A stretch of DNA of 64,000 nucleotides from Xiphydria camelus (taxonomy: Eukaryota > Arthropoda > Insecta > Hymenoptera > Xiphydriidae), in the NCBI GenBank assembly GCA_963678675.1, contig OY783191.1, positions 10,486,995-10,550,994 of the forward strand. The letters are read 5' to 3'. The notes beneath the pieces are model-generated. The model was given only the letters and a program-made list of their open reading frames with translations. It searched no databases and was not told the DNA's origin. This document shows, piece by piece, positions 40,574 through 51,626 of this stretch (positions are counted from its first letter, which is position 1; every line of letters starts with the position of its first letter). Position numbers and translations under genes: made by a program.

Positions 40574-42267
40574 TTAAATTATATGTATCGAATAGATTTG
40601 TTTGACTTTCTCTATTTTTCTGTCGGAATTTTGTAACTTGCGATAAATATCTGTAACATTGAATATTACGGCATTCTTGGAAGCCGTATTGTTATGCTAG
40701 CTAGTCAAGCATTTTTTCAAATTTCCAAGCTATCTAGGAAGGTTCATGCTCCTTTTATAGTTCAATCTGGTGATACTAATTAATTACTCCGGTATTAAAA
40801 TTGATTAACTTAACTTCGTTGGATGGTAATTTTTATTAAAATATACCTACAGGGTTGGGAAAATTATCATTTTCTATTAATTTATCGTAAGAAAATGACC
40901 TCCAGTAACATATTTAACGGATGCAAGTGCATACGTCATTAGACTTCATTCGAATCTCGGTAAACCCAAATCATAAATTTGAAAGTATCTATACTAGTCG
41001 CGGTTTATTGACCTCAAATTATGATATAAAGGAAGTTGAGCCATGTATCTCTCTCCATTCTATATCGGAGTTACATGCTTATTTTCTACTCTCGTTTAAA
41101 ATTTAATACGCGTATTCTAAATCTAATTCTTCATGAAAAATCGGGTTCCGTTTTCCAAGAGTATGGCATTTGTATACTCATTTCACGCACAACACAGCTG
41201 CGTAGGTATACGCGTGTAATATCGCAAGGCCAATAAAGATGATAGGAAGAGTATATAGAACGTAGCACTGGAGGAGGTTCGCCGTTATAAGCGAGGAACG
41301 AGGAGTAACGAGTGCCGCTTCGTCTTACTCGCAGTTCTCGATGTTTATCTCGGTCCTGCAAGTACGGGGGGCCACTTATCCGGCTAAACTCGAGATGAGC
41401 CTAGTAGTATAGAGACTCGAATCCACTCGAGTTATGCGTAGGTAATTTCTGCGGAACCTTTGGTGCCGCCCACGCGAGTTCGAGTTACGAGTGGGCAATA
41501 CATACGTAGGTAATTTTTCTGCAGGACCTTTGCGACGCATTCTCGTGGTCACCTCGTGAAAAAGTACATATGTATCTGTACACATACGCGGGATCCGCAG
41601 TCGCCGGCGTTATCAGCGATTCACGACGAGACACGAATTGGATTCGGAATCTCTGGTATACGTCGAAGAAAAGTGTTGGTTTGCATAATTAAACTTTTAA
41701 TCGCCAGCTAGCAAGTATAAATATTATATTACCCCTTTCACTGCTGAATTAATTCCCAGTAGCGTGCCCGCCGTACGGCAGTTTTCTTACCGTTACGTAG
41801 GAGAGAAACATACAGGGGACATACTTGATGAAAAAACATTACCTACCTGAATTTTTTTAGATTTTTTTCACGCGCCGTTAATGGTATACATCGATTTGAA
41901 AAATAAATTTTAACTAAGTTTCAAGTGTACTATTAATGGCATAAACAACTTTGTATACATGAAAATTTTTTTTTCTTAATTTTTCAAAAAAAAATATATC
42001 AAAATTTTTAAGTGACATTAACAGGCATTTTCTTATTAAAAAAGTGAAAAAAACACCAAAAAATATTTATTTCGCCAATGCGAGTCGATTTTTCTTAAAA
42101 ATAAAAAAGGTGTGAGTGCCGTTGTACTCACGGAGGATGTGTAAACATCTTACAATTATCTGCGGTCCGAGTTTAATTGGGGAATATGACGTCGTAGTTC
42201 GACATAAAGAAGTTAAATTTTTTCTATAATAAAATATTTATTATTATTATATTAGATTTATAACTTA
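40574..42267. other. Laminin intron interval
   Basis: No gene recognised. 41230-41640 is GC-richer and has a diverged direct repeat (CGTAGGTAATTT..CTGC..GGACCTTTG at about 41437 and 41505). 41750-42130 is AT-rich. No laminin LE pattern is present. Confidence 0.45.
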
Positions 42268-43279
42268 CTAGCAGTCCGTCCCGGCTTCGCACGGGTAGAT
42301 TGTGGATTGATTTTGTCCGTCCACCATTGTTTAAATACATTTTTAATACAAAACTTTTAGTATTTTTCCCGGGCTACGCAATGGTCATATTGGATTTGAC
42401 CTTGACCATGACCTTCAAGGTTATATCAAGGTCAAATTAATTTTTTTTTCACGCTCAAATGTGTCCTTGACCATTTTTTTCATGTTACCTTTATTGTCAG
42501 CGGAGGTCAAATTTAGGTCAACTATAGTTCGACTTTTTGAACACCCTGTATAAGATTTACTAACTCAGAAACCTTCGCGGATATGCGTCTAACTGTTCCC
42601 CAAATTTTCATCGCAATCGGATGAACGGTTTAGGAAGGCATAATAATCATCCGTACCGGTACTTTTTGAACACCCTGTATAAGATTTACTAACTCAGAAA
42701 CCTTCGCGGGCATGCGTCCAACCATTTCCCAACTTTTCATCGTAATCGGATGAACGGTTTAGGAAGGCATAATAATCATCAGTACCGGTACTTTTTGAAC
42801 ACCTTTTATAAGATTTACTAACTCAGAAACCTTCGCGGGCATGCATCCAACCATTCCCCAAAGTTTCATCGCAATCGGATGAACGGTTTAGGAAGGCATA
42901 ATAATCATCCGTACCGGTACTTTTTGAACACCCAGTATAAGATTTACTAACTCAAACCTTCGCGGATATGCGTCCAGCTGTTCCCCAAATTGTCATCGCA
43001 ATAGGATGAACGGTTTAGGAAGGCATAATAATCATCCGTACCGGTATTTTTTGAACACCCTGTATAAGATTTACTAACTCAGAAACCTTCGCGGGCATGC
43101 GTCCAACCATTCCCCAAAGTTTCATCGCAATCGGATGAACGGTTTAGGAAGGCATTTGATATTACCTTAAGGGTCACGGTCAAGGTCAAATCCAATACGA
43201 CCACTGGGTAGCCAAGGGAAAATCCTTAAAGTTTTGTATTAAACATTTTTCTCTAAAATGTTTTCCCGTTGAGATAATC
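42268..43279 (-). mobile_element. Non-autonomous Helitron, copy 1 (5' part missing)
   Basis: The minus 3' end CTAG at 42268-42271 is preceded on minus by the hairpin CCCGTGCGAAGCCGGG. It contains five tandem copies of a unit of about 124 bp (CACCCTGTATAAGATTTAC, CCTTCGCGGGCATGCGTCC, AATCGGATGAACGGTTTAGG) from about 42540 to 43160. It stops at GAGATAATC, where copy 2 (48478-49407) continues. Confidence 0.8.
42540..43160 (+). repeat. Tandem repeat of about 124 bp, five units
   Basis: Units begin CTTTTTGAACACCCTGTATA and end GCATAATAATCATCCGTACC, with a few substitutions each. There are four such units in the second Helitron copy. Confidence 0.9.
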
Positions 43280-43918
43280 CAGCTTGCGCGAATAGTATGC
43301 GCAATAGCGCCACACACACACTGACGCAGTCACATCTACATGACTTACGTCTGACGCTCAATTTCCCAGGAAGGTCGTACCGCAGAGCCATAGCATAGAT
43401 GTTTACACATCAACAATTAGTTTAAAAACAATGAGTTTTATTGTTGCAAGACTTTTTTACCAACCCAATATTTCCGGCTGTGGTCACAGCAGCCAGAAAA
43501 TATAGCCAATTCAATCAGAATTATTCCTAATATTTCTAAGAATCGTTTTGAGTGTAAGTGGAATTCTATATTTCCTGAAACAGAATCGGCTTAGACTACG
43601 ACCCAAATTAATAAAAATATTGTTATTATAACAACATGGCCGCCTTCGTATATCGCATTACCTGTTAGCAATAATTTTATTATTTTCCGATGTCGTTATC
43701 CTTGTATGGTGGTCATGATTCCAGGAAATAATTTCGGTCCATTTACATGTGTATGAAAAGTGCCATCACTTTATGATTTTCGTTTTAATTTCGGAGAAAG
43801 TAGTGAAACAAATTCTAGTTGCTTTTCTGGGAAAAATTAAGTTCCACAATTACCCAGAAAGGAACACTAGTTGCACTAATACTCCATTGTGGCCTAGGCC
43901 TGCTTGTAGATTTCTCGT
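43280..43918. other. Intron interval, no gene seen
   Basis: No coding region, repeat pair or RNA gene recognised. Confidence 0.45.
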
Positions 43919-44149
43919 ACACCTAGTATCAATGATTCGGATCGACCTGCTTTGGGTGACGGTACTTGAATTGAATCAACTGTAGTTGAACGGTACGAGC
44001 AGATCTTCTTCTTTTGCCATGAAGCATCGATCAAATTTAGCCTTCGTGGCAAAACACTAGGGTCCTCTCGAATCTTTCAGCTACGTTCGACTCGATAAAA
44101 GTACCGTCATCCAAAGCGGGTCGATTAGAATCATTGACGCTAATTGTAT
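43919..44149. mobile_element. MITE family A, copy 3
   Basis: ACCTAGTATCAATGATTCGG to TTGACGCTAATTGTA, with the shared centre GACGGTACTTGAATTGAATC. Confidence 0.8.
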
Positions 44150-44327
44150 GTGTACGGTGGTGATATTAACACGGTGGTCATGTAGAGAGGAAGTTCCAAG
44201 TGATAGGTGTTGTGGCGGCACCTTAAAGCACCGTGAGCGGGTTGAAAAAACGTTAAAGCGTTAAAGATTGGTCGATCAGCCTCATCTGGGGACCCCATAA
44301 ATCGCAATCATTCGGCGCCGTACTTAC

Positions 44328-44580
44328 GTGAATAGGCCTGCCTACGCGTTCGAGCTAACGCGTTTGTCGTCGACCAAAGGGTCGTAATCTCGTAATCGAA
44401 AGTCATTCCCGCGCGTAGATCCCAATATTTACGAGGGATAGTCCACTGGGGACTGCGCTCTCCTCTGTCCCGTATTCCTTGAACGAGAGGACGTCGATCT
44501 TGATCAATCCGTTCGCGGATACGACACGTGGCATCGACGATATTGTACGAGTAATACTGCGTGTAGAACGACACTTTCAT
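44328..44580 (-). CDS. Candidate first coding exon, unknown protein
   Basis: On minus, ATG at 44580 opens an 84-codon frame (MKVSFYTQYYSYNIVDATCR through TIPRKYWDLRAGMTFDYEIT and TTLWSTTNALARTRRQAYS). At its end is a consensus donor GTAAGT in phase 1. A TGA lies just upstream in frame, so ATG is a plausible start. Composition is GC-richer and more codon-like than the surrounding intron. No mobile-element or laminin similarity, no signal peptide, and no domain I recognise. It could be a nested gene on the opposite strand, or chance. The downstream exon was not found. Confidence 0.3.
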
Positions 44581-45146
44581 CACTCAACAGCGGGGTACTC
44601 GTCGGAAATATCAATGAGGAGTAACTTTTCTACGAAGTAAGAACTAAATTATGTTCGTTTACTATAATATTATAAAAGCACAGAATACATGCATATAGAG
44701 AGAGAAAATTAATTGGATCTTACTAACAATTACTTGAGGGGTCACAAGTAATAAATTATTCATTTACATAAATTAAATTCCTGGCGACCACATACTATTC
44801 CATATGATTTTAAGGAAGACATTTAATTAGTATACATTATAAAAAATATAATGTAAAAAGTGTAAATAAATAATTGTTTGCGACTTCGCAAGTAATTTTT
44901 AATAGATCCAACTGATTTTTGCTTCCTGCGTACTACAGTTAGAATTGAGATTACCATTTTTTCTTGTCTCATCTGTTTGATCTTGTAGATTTATATAATT
45001 GTTTAAAATTTAATGAGAGATAAATCATCGGTTTTCTACTATCTAGCTTTATCCTCCATCATTCACACACGCAAAAATCATTTTTGAACTCAAGGTGATA
45101 CGACTTGACGTTTGTCTTACAGAACAATACGTTTATTTGAAGGCCA

Positions 45147-45365
45147 GTTGATTGTATACGGAGACAGTACGACGATGGGGTACTTAGGAAACGTGTGAGT
45201 GCGAGTGAGAACGCACTGTGACGACATAAGAGTTGCATACAATTCTCTGGGCAAGTTCGAGAAGGCTAGAAAATTGTGTGCAACAGAGAAGCTTTATGCC
45301 GTCACCATGTATTCTTACACACACTCACACGTTCCCTAAGCATGCCATCCTCGTACAGTCTCTGT
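45147..45365. repeat. Imperfect 215-bp palindrome
   Basis: TATACGGAGACAGTACGACGATGG and GGAAACGTGTGAGTG pair with CACTCACACGTTCCC and CATCCTCGTACAGTCTCTGTAT. Probably a foldback MITE. 44590-45146 holds nothing recognised. Confidence 0.65.
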
Positions 45366-45519
45366 ATGTAAATATAACAAACAAGTATAAAAGATCGGAG
45401 GAGTAAAAGTGCTTCGGTATTTTCACGCTTAGTTTTTCCCTTGAGTTCTTGACGCGCGAAACTACCGATTCTCTTGATAAGGGAGAATCTGAGGAAAAGT
45501 GAGTACCGTGGGAATCATT

Positions 45520-45682
45520 AGGATCTATGCACAATGAAGGAACAAGGAACGAGAACAAGGAATAGCGCTTCACATACGTTTCACATACGCTAAAAGCAAA
45601 CACACTCGTATGCGTAGCGTACGTGAAACGCTGTTCCTTATTCTTGTTCCCTGTTATTTCATTGTACATAGATCCTTAGCGG
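45520..45682. repeat. 160-bp palindrome (AGGAACAAGGAACGAGAACA)
   Basis: AGGATCTATGCACAATGAAG and AGGAACAAGGAACGAGAACA pair with TTCTTGTTCCCTGTTATTTC and TGTACATAGATCCT. GCGCTTCACATACGTTTCAC pairs with GCGTACGTGAAACGC. Confidence 0.7.
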
Positions 45683-45776
45683 AGTTGTTGATTGTTAGTC
45701 TCTCTGCCTCTACGCTATTGGTTCGCATATTCGACTGATTGTGTGTCCATGTCCAGTTTTGAAACAGATCCATTAA

Positions 45777-46667
45777 AGGGGGTCCTCAGTATTTTTACGA
45801 AAAATGAATGCAATGATGTGGAGCTGTGAAATTTTGAGGATATATTCATTAATTAGTTTTCAATAAATTCTCAAAATTTCAAAAACATTTACCGTACGGA
45901 TTTTCCGAAAAAAAATAATAAAAACTTCCGGGGTAGGGAAAGAAAAATTGCAACGATTGACGGAAAAACTTGATTTAGAAATACATTCTTAGTAAGTTAA
46001 ATTTTATATTTCCACAATAAAAATGCCCACTAACCATTCTAACTTTTGAGCAATAATGAAAAAACCATCAGGTAACCTAGAATTTACTTTGAATGAGATA
46101 AAAATGGCGGTGAGACTTAGCAACGGCTCATTGTCAGCCGAAAACTCCCTTGACGCGCTTCGCACATGCGCTGGAACACTGAACGGACACTTGCAGGCAC
46201 TTTTCTTAATAAATTTACCTTTTACTCGTGACGCTCCTTGATGCTCCATCGCTTTCTTCAAATTGTTCTCTTCATAAAATGACACTTGCTTGCACTCGTA
46301 AACACAGGACATAACCTCATTAACACATATGATTTGTCATCACAACCGGGCAAGTTTCGATGGTAACGTTCCGATTTTACCGACCGGAGCAATACCAATC
46401 ACTTATTCCAAAAAAGCGTAGTTGCCAAAATTATTCGAGAAATCTAAATCATTTATAAAATTCGGAATTAATAATTTGACAATTGGAAAAATAAAATCCA
46501 AGGTACCAAACTCAATGATAATCGAAAGAAACTATTTCAGAAGGTTTTCCGTAAGAATCATTGTATTTTTTAAAGTTAATATTTTTTTTCTACAAGTTGC
46601 AGCTGACTGTCGGCACCTTTGAAGTTTACCCCCACTCCTTACCCTTAAATTCAACTGAGGACCCTCC
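45777..46667. mobile_element. 0.9-kb TTAA-flanked element (GGGGGTCCTCAGT)
   Basis: TTAA at 45773-45776 and 46668-46671 flanks TIRs AGGGGGTCCTCAGT and ACTGAGGACCCTCC. No transposase. Purine-rich terminal G runs and TTAA duplication resemble the intact transposon at 11215-14004, but the TIR sequences differ, so it is not its simple deletion derivative. Confidence 0.75.
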
Positions 46668-46671
46668 TTAA

Positions 46672-48477
46672 CACTCAGCATATAAACTACAGTTCGTGAA
46701 TAATTCATGTAAGTAATATTTGATAACCTATCATCGAATGCTATGCAAGAACACTCACTATATCATAATAATATCAAAGCAACGGAATCTGTTTAACCTA
46801 CAAAACTGAATCTCATAGTTCTAATTGAATGTTTAAAAATAAAAATGTATTCATATAGATACTTTTCATACAAGTATAAAAATTCTAATATTCTAATTAA
46901 ATTCTAAGCCTGCTTAATTTTAAGACTGACTTTGAAACTGCATAGCTCGCTATTCAATAGTCTTTTCTAGCGTACTATTCGTGGCCATAAAAACAGGGAC
47001 TAATTAGAAATAACGGCGAGTGAAATGTGTTTCTAAAATTAGCTTCGTCATTCGCTAGCGACTAGGGAATCCATTGAAAATACAGGCGAGATGTCATCCA
47101 GTTTCATTTAAAATAAATTTAAAGTATAGAAGGGATGAGAACACCGTAGAGGATGGATTATTATCGTATTTCTTCCCGAGGAAGACGTATAAGAAGATGC
47201 CGTGAGATATAGCCGATAAGGAGAAAGATCATATACCAGTCTCTTACTAGCCACCCCCTTCACATTTACACATAAGCTACGAGGTGCCTGAAATGTTAAT
47301 TAACTTCAAAAGTATATGTAGGATGGATATACCGCCCGTCTCGTACCTTTACAGCCGATCGTTACGCCTCCGCGGAGCTATCGCGTGCTACATACGTAAG
47401 TGCAGTTCTGCGGGAAATACTCGCAATATGAGCAGGAGAGAGAGAGAGTATAGGAATTTATATATCCGACCTGTCTATCCGTTGCATTACAAGTGTGCCG
47501 CTGCTAGTTGTACGACATTACTCGATTATTGCACACTGGCCAGACACAAAACGCATTATGATTTGGTTTAATCTAAAATTTTATGGTGCTCATCATTTAA
47601 GAGTAATGGATTAGATTATAAAAATGGATGAGTAATGATTGTATACATCTCACATTCTGGATAAATACTAATACTAATAACAACATTCGTTCTTTAGGAA
47701 TTGATAAGGAGAATAAAATGTATCTAGAAACGGCCTAATCGGGCTGTAATTGCATTCATATATTATGTAAATCTATATAATGGAGCAGTAGAAGACTTTT
47801 CGGAAGAAAATTGTTACCTATATACCGAATGTCTGATGGCAAACCGAGCAGGTGCTGAAATCTGAATTTCCCTGAAATCTGACTTCAGCAGTGTTTAGAC
47901 GGTGCTTGAGCCATTTATAGTTAGAGCGAAAAGTTTGAAACGTCTGATTTCCCGACAACTGCCAATTGGGCAGATCGAGGTGTTTGATCTAATCTTTGTA
48001 TCAGTGACAAAGGAAGCAAAAGTTACTTGTGCAAATCGGATACCGGTTTCAGTACATAACAACGGTTTTGAAAAACTTGGAAAATTTCACCCAAAAAATT
48101 CGAACGATTATGCCGTAACACTTGCAAAAATTCTTCACTATTATTTAAAAATTCACAATTTCGAGGTTAGACCAACCACCTCGATCTACCAAATTATTTA
48201 AAAATTTCTACAATTAATTTCATGAAATTAAAAAATTAATCATCTTAAAATTCTATTTACTGATGAAATGAATAACTGAGACATTCTAAAATGTATAATT
48301 AATACATTTTCTTATAAGATATTGAATATTCAAAGGGAAAGATCAAATCATAAAATTTATGATATTTAATATTACGACTAGACCAACATCAGAGTGCGGA
48401 TGTTATAGTTGTTAGTAAATTGCTATTTTTATTCATTTGAACTTTCAAACAAATCTGGTTATTATTTTTATTTTATA
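46672..48477. other. Intron interval with a family B relic
   Basis: No gene recognised. 47890-48190 carries GAGCGAAAAGTTTGAAACGT, GTCTGATTTCCCGACAACTG and an inverted CGAGGTTAGACCAACCACCTC tail, a heavily diverged family B palindrome. A short (GA)n occurs near 47428. Confidence 0.4.
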
Positions 48478-49407
48478 CTAGCAGCCCGTCCCGGCTTCAC
48501 ACGGGTAGATTGTGGATTGATTTTGTCCGTCCACCATTGTTTAAATACATTTTTAATACAAAACTTTTAGTATTTTTCCCGGGCTACGCAATGGTCATAT
48601 TGGATTTGACCTTGACCATGACCTTCAAGGTTATATCAAGGTCAAATTAATTTTTTTCACGTTCAAATGTGTCCTTGACCATTTTTTTCATGTTACCTTT
48701 ATTGTCAGCGGAGGTCAAATTTAGGTCAAGTATAGTTCGACTTTTTGAACACCCTGTATAATATTTACTAACTCAGAAACCTTCGCGGGCATGCGTCCAA
48801 CCATTTCCCAACTTTTCATCGCAATCGGATGAACGGTTTAGGAAGGCATAATAATCATCAGTACCGGTACTTTTTGAACACCTTTTATATGATTTACTAA
48901 CTCAGAAACCTTCGCGGGCATGCGTCCAACCATTCCCCAAAGTTTCATCGCAATCGGATGAACGGTTTAGGAAGGCATAATAATCATCCGTACCGGTACT
49001 TTTTGAACACCCTGTATAAGATTTACTAACTCAGAAACCTTCGCAGGCATGCGTCCAACCATTCCCCAAAGTTTCATCGCAATCGGATGAACGGTTTAGG
49101 AAGGCATTTGATATTACCTTAAAGGTCACGGTCAAGGTCAAATCCAATACGACCACTGGGTAGCCAAGGGAAAATCCTTAAAGTTTTGTATTAAACATTT
49201 TTCTCTAAAATGTTTTCCCGTTGAGATAATCGGCCGTACCGGGACTTTTTGAACACCCTGTATAAGATTTGCTAAGAAACCATCGCGGGCATGCGTCCAA
49301 CCATTTCCCAAAATTTCATCGCAATCGGATGAACGGTTTAGGAAGGCATAAGAGACATACAGACAGACACAGACAGACAGACAAACATTCATTTTTATAT
49401 ATATAGA
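48478..49407 (-). mobile_element. Non-autonomous Helitron, complete copy 2
   Basis: 930 bp on minus with both Helitron ends: 5' TCTATATATATAAAAATGAA at 49407 preceded by A, and 3' hairpin CCCGTGTGAAGCCGGG then CTAG at 48478 followed by T. There is therefore no target duplication and insertion is between A and T. It contains four units of the 124-bp tandem repeat and a (CAGA)n segment near the 5' end. No coding. Confidence 0.85.
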
Positions 49408-50375
49408 TTGTAGCATATTTCGAATAAATAATTTGAGAAATGAGCAATACAAGATAGAAGAATTACATTTATTAAATATTTATTAATTTAATTTGTGTTC
49501 TGAAAAAATTAACATAGTAGAGCAACATATAGTTAATTAACTCTACGATTTATGCTTGTAGCCGGTTCCTTATGCGGCAGAGTTATCGCGTCCATTACTG
49601 CGGATGTGCTCTTATGCATGCACAATGAATATAAAACATTACACCCTCGGAAAAATCTGTTCGCGGCAAAAGGATTCCTCATGACATAAATAGAGATTCT
49701 TGTCACGTAGAGTTCCAACGGAATTTCTCTTGCCGTAACATGATAATGCACATGTGGTTAGCATAATTTTATAACAAACGACCTCTATGAACTTGCAGGA
49801 AGCAGTCTGATATTTTTACTGCGAGTGAATTATTCCTCTTATAATGAGAAGGATACAGCTTCGTTCGCGAGAAGAAACTGCGTTCGGCGCCATCTATCGA
49901 GAGTATTTTTTATTCAAGTAGTTAGTTCGAAGAAGTAGTTGAAGAATCGTGTAGATCACACTGGAAACAAAGTACCTATGAACCGTACAAACGGATTATT
50001 CATATATACATTATATTTAACTACTATTAGCTACAAAATATTGCTGTCATAGCAATACTAGAGTAACTATTGGGTGGGACATGTATGTTAGGAATACAGA
50101 TGGCTATGAGAGCTATTTACGAATCACTCTCTTGATAGATTGATAGTTCTTTATTGGCCTCACAGATGGAGTGTATATAGCCATTTTACAATATATTATA
50201 TTTAAGTATTTCTATGTTTGTTGAGATCTTATCGTACTTGTATTATGTATTACTAATTGCTTATAATTAAGTATAAAAAATATATATACATCATAGACTA
50301 TATGTATTAGGTAACCTGAGTCGTATATCTGTATATTAAAATTTATTATAAATTGAGTAAGACTTTAAACAATAC
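49408..50375. other. Intron interval, no gene seen
   Basis: AT-rich. No feature I can support. Confidence 0.45.
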
Positions 50376-51430
50376 TAGGATTCATCTCCTTGAGTAAGTC
50401 TATTATAGCAACTGGGGGATTGATTTTGTCCCTCCTTAACTTCTATAGCAAATGCCCTCGTTAGGCAGTGTATTTCTCGCATTGCCACAACACATGTTGA
50501 ATATTTTCAATGCTCTTTCCACATTCAAACCTATTATTTTCTATAATATGAAACTTGACTAGACTGGCTTTTAGTGATGAATGTCCGCTTCTCAATCAGT
50601 TCATAGAAACTATTGCCCGTCGTAGAAAATTTTGTTTAAGGAACCATGGTTTACTAATTTTTGTGTAAAAGTTATCTATGTACGCAACTTTTTTCTTGTC
50701 CTCCGCGGCTAGTTTGAAAAGTTGTTCCTCATTTTTAATTAAACAATCCGCTTTAAACTTGCTGAAAATATCAGTCTATAGAATGGATATGTCTATTGGT
50801 ATATGTCGGGTATGTCATTGCCGTAGATCCCGCAATGTGCCGGGATCCACACTAGTTTGATTTGTATGCGATAATCTTGTTCATTAGGTAATGCATTCTG
50901 TTGTGTATGAGACGCAATTGGTTTCGAAAGTTAGTATTATGCTTTACCGCTTCTAACACACTCCTCGAGTCCGAAAATATGATAGCGTCTGTTACATTTG
51001 AGTTTGCTAAAATGTCTATTGTGTTAATAATCGCAGTCGCTTCTGCTGTAAATATCGAGGATAGATCATTGAGTTTATAACTGCGTATGAATTCATTAGC
51101 TTTACTCCAGCTAGCTATTCCAACCATCGTAGAATTATTCCTAGTAATTTTAGAGCCATCTGTGAAAATAAACGTGATGTCTTTTTCTTTTTCTGTGAAT
51201 TTAAGTTGAAATTCTTTTGAGGGGTTTTTTTGAGTCATTTATTTTCCTTCCGCTGGTCAGATCTATTAATAGTTCGAAGAACGCTAGTTCGTAATTCATC
51301 TTGAAGTAAGACGGGATGTCCGACTGATATACTTTCTGATACAGAAACCATGTTTCTTCATAATTTAGAACTATTAACGCTTTGTCCCAATTATTTTCAT
51401 ATGCTTATGTGTTGGCCGATTCCAAGATGT
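50376..51430 (-). mobile_element. 5'-truncated LINE with RNase H (I-group-like)
   Basis: The minus-strand 3' end of a non-LTR retrotransposon: end of ORF2, RNase H, CCHC-like C terminus, then a 3' UTR of about 150 bp running toward 50376. RNase H in this position suggests the I/LOA group rather than Jockey or R1. Confidence 0.75.
50440..51420 (-). pseudogene. LINE ORF2 C-terminal remnant
   Basis: On minus from about 51395: YEETWFLYQKVYQSDIPSYF and YELAFFELLIDLTSGRK. Then an RNase H domain (51238-50852) with FIFTDGSKITRN (Asp), KLNDLSSIFTAEATAII (Glu), AIIFSDSRSVLEAVKHN (Asp) and RNQLRLIHNRMHYL. A frameshift leads to LVWIPAHCGIYGNDI, then SKPWFLKQNFLRRAIVS, RSGHSSLKASL and FECGKSIENIQHVLWQCEKY, the cysteine/histidine end block of LINE ORF2. 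The RT itself is missing. Confidence 0.82.
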
Positions 51431-51626
51431 CTGCAAGGTTTTTTTTGAAAAGTTGGTTCTGCGATGAGAAGCACTCTTTAGGAGGAATTTATATCCCAAG
51501 GATATACAAATCTCCATCTTAGTCACTCTCTTGAAGTATTCCAGTAAGAGTAGCGTTAGCTAGCATGCAATTGCCAAAACAGTACATTTAACTATGACAG
51601 CCACCGGGCGCTTTAGCAGGAATATA

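Noticed and set aside
42540..43160. CRISPR-like regular repeats
   Set aside because: Units of about 124 bp are contiguous without unique spacers and lie inside a Helitron. This is a tandem repeat.
47284..47571. Laminin-like or cysteine-rich exon
   Set aside because: The cysteines do not follow LE spacing and there is no acceptor in phase with the exon at 40077.
42268..49407. RTE-type LINE 3' ends
   Set aside because: The A|TC start with TCTATATATATAAAAATG and the hairpin then CTAG|T ending without target duplication fit Helitrons better.
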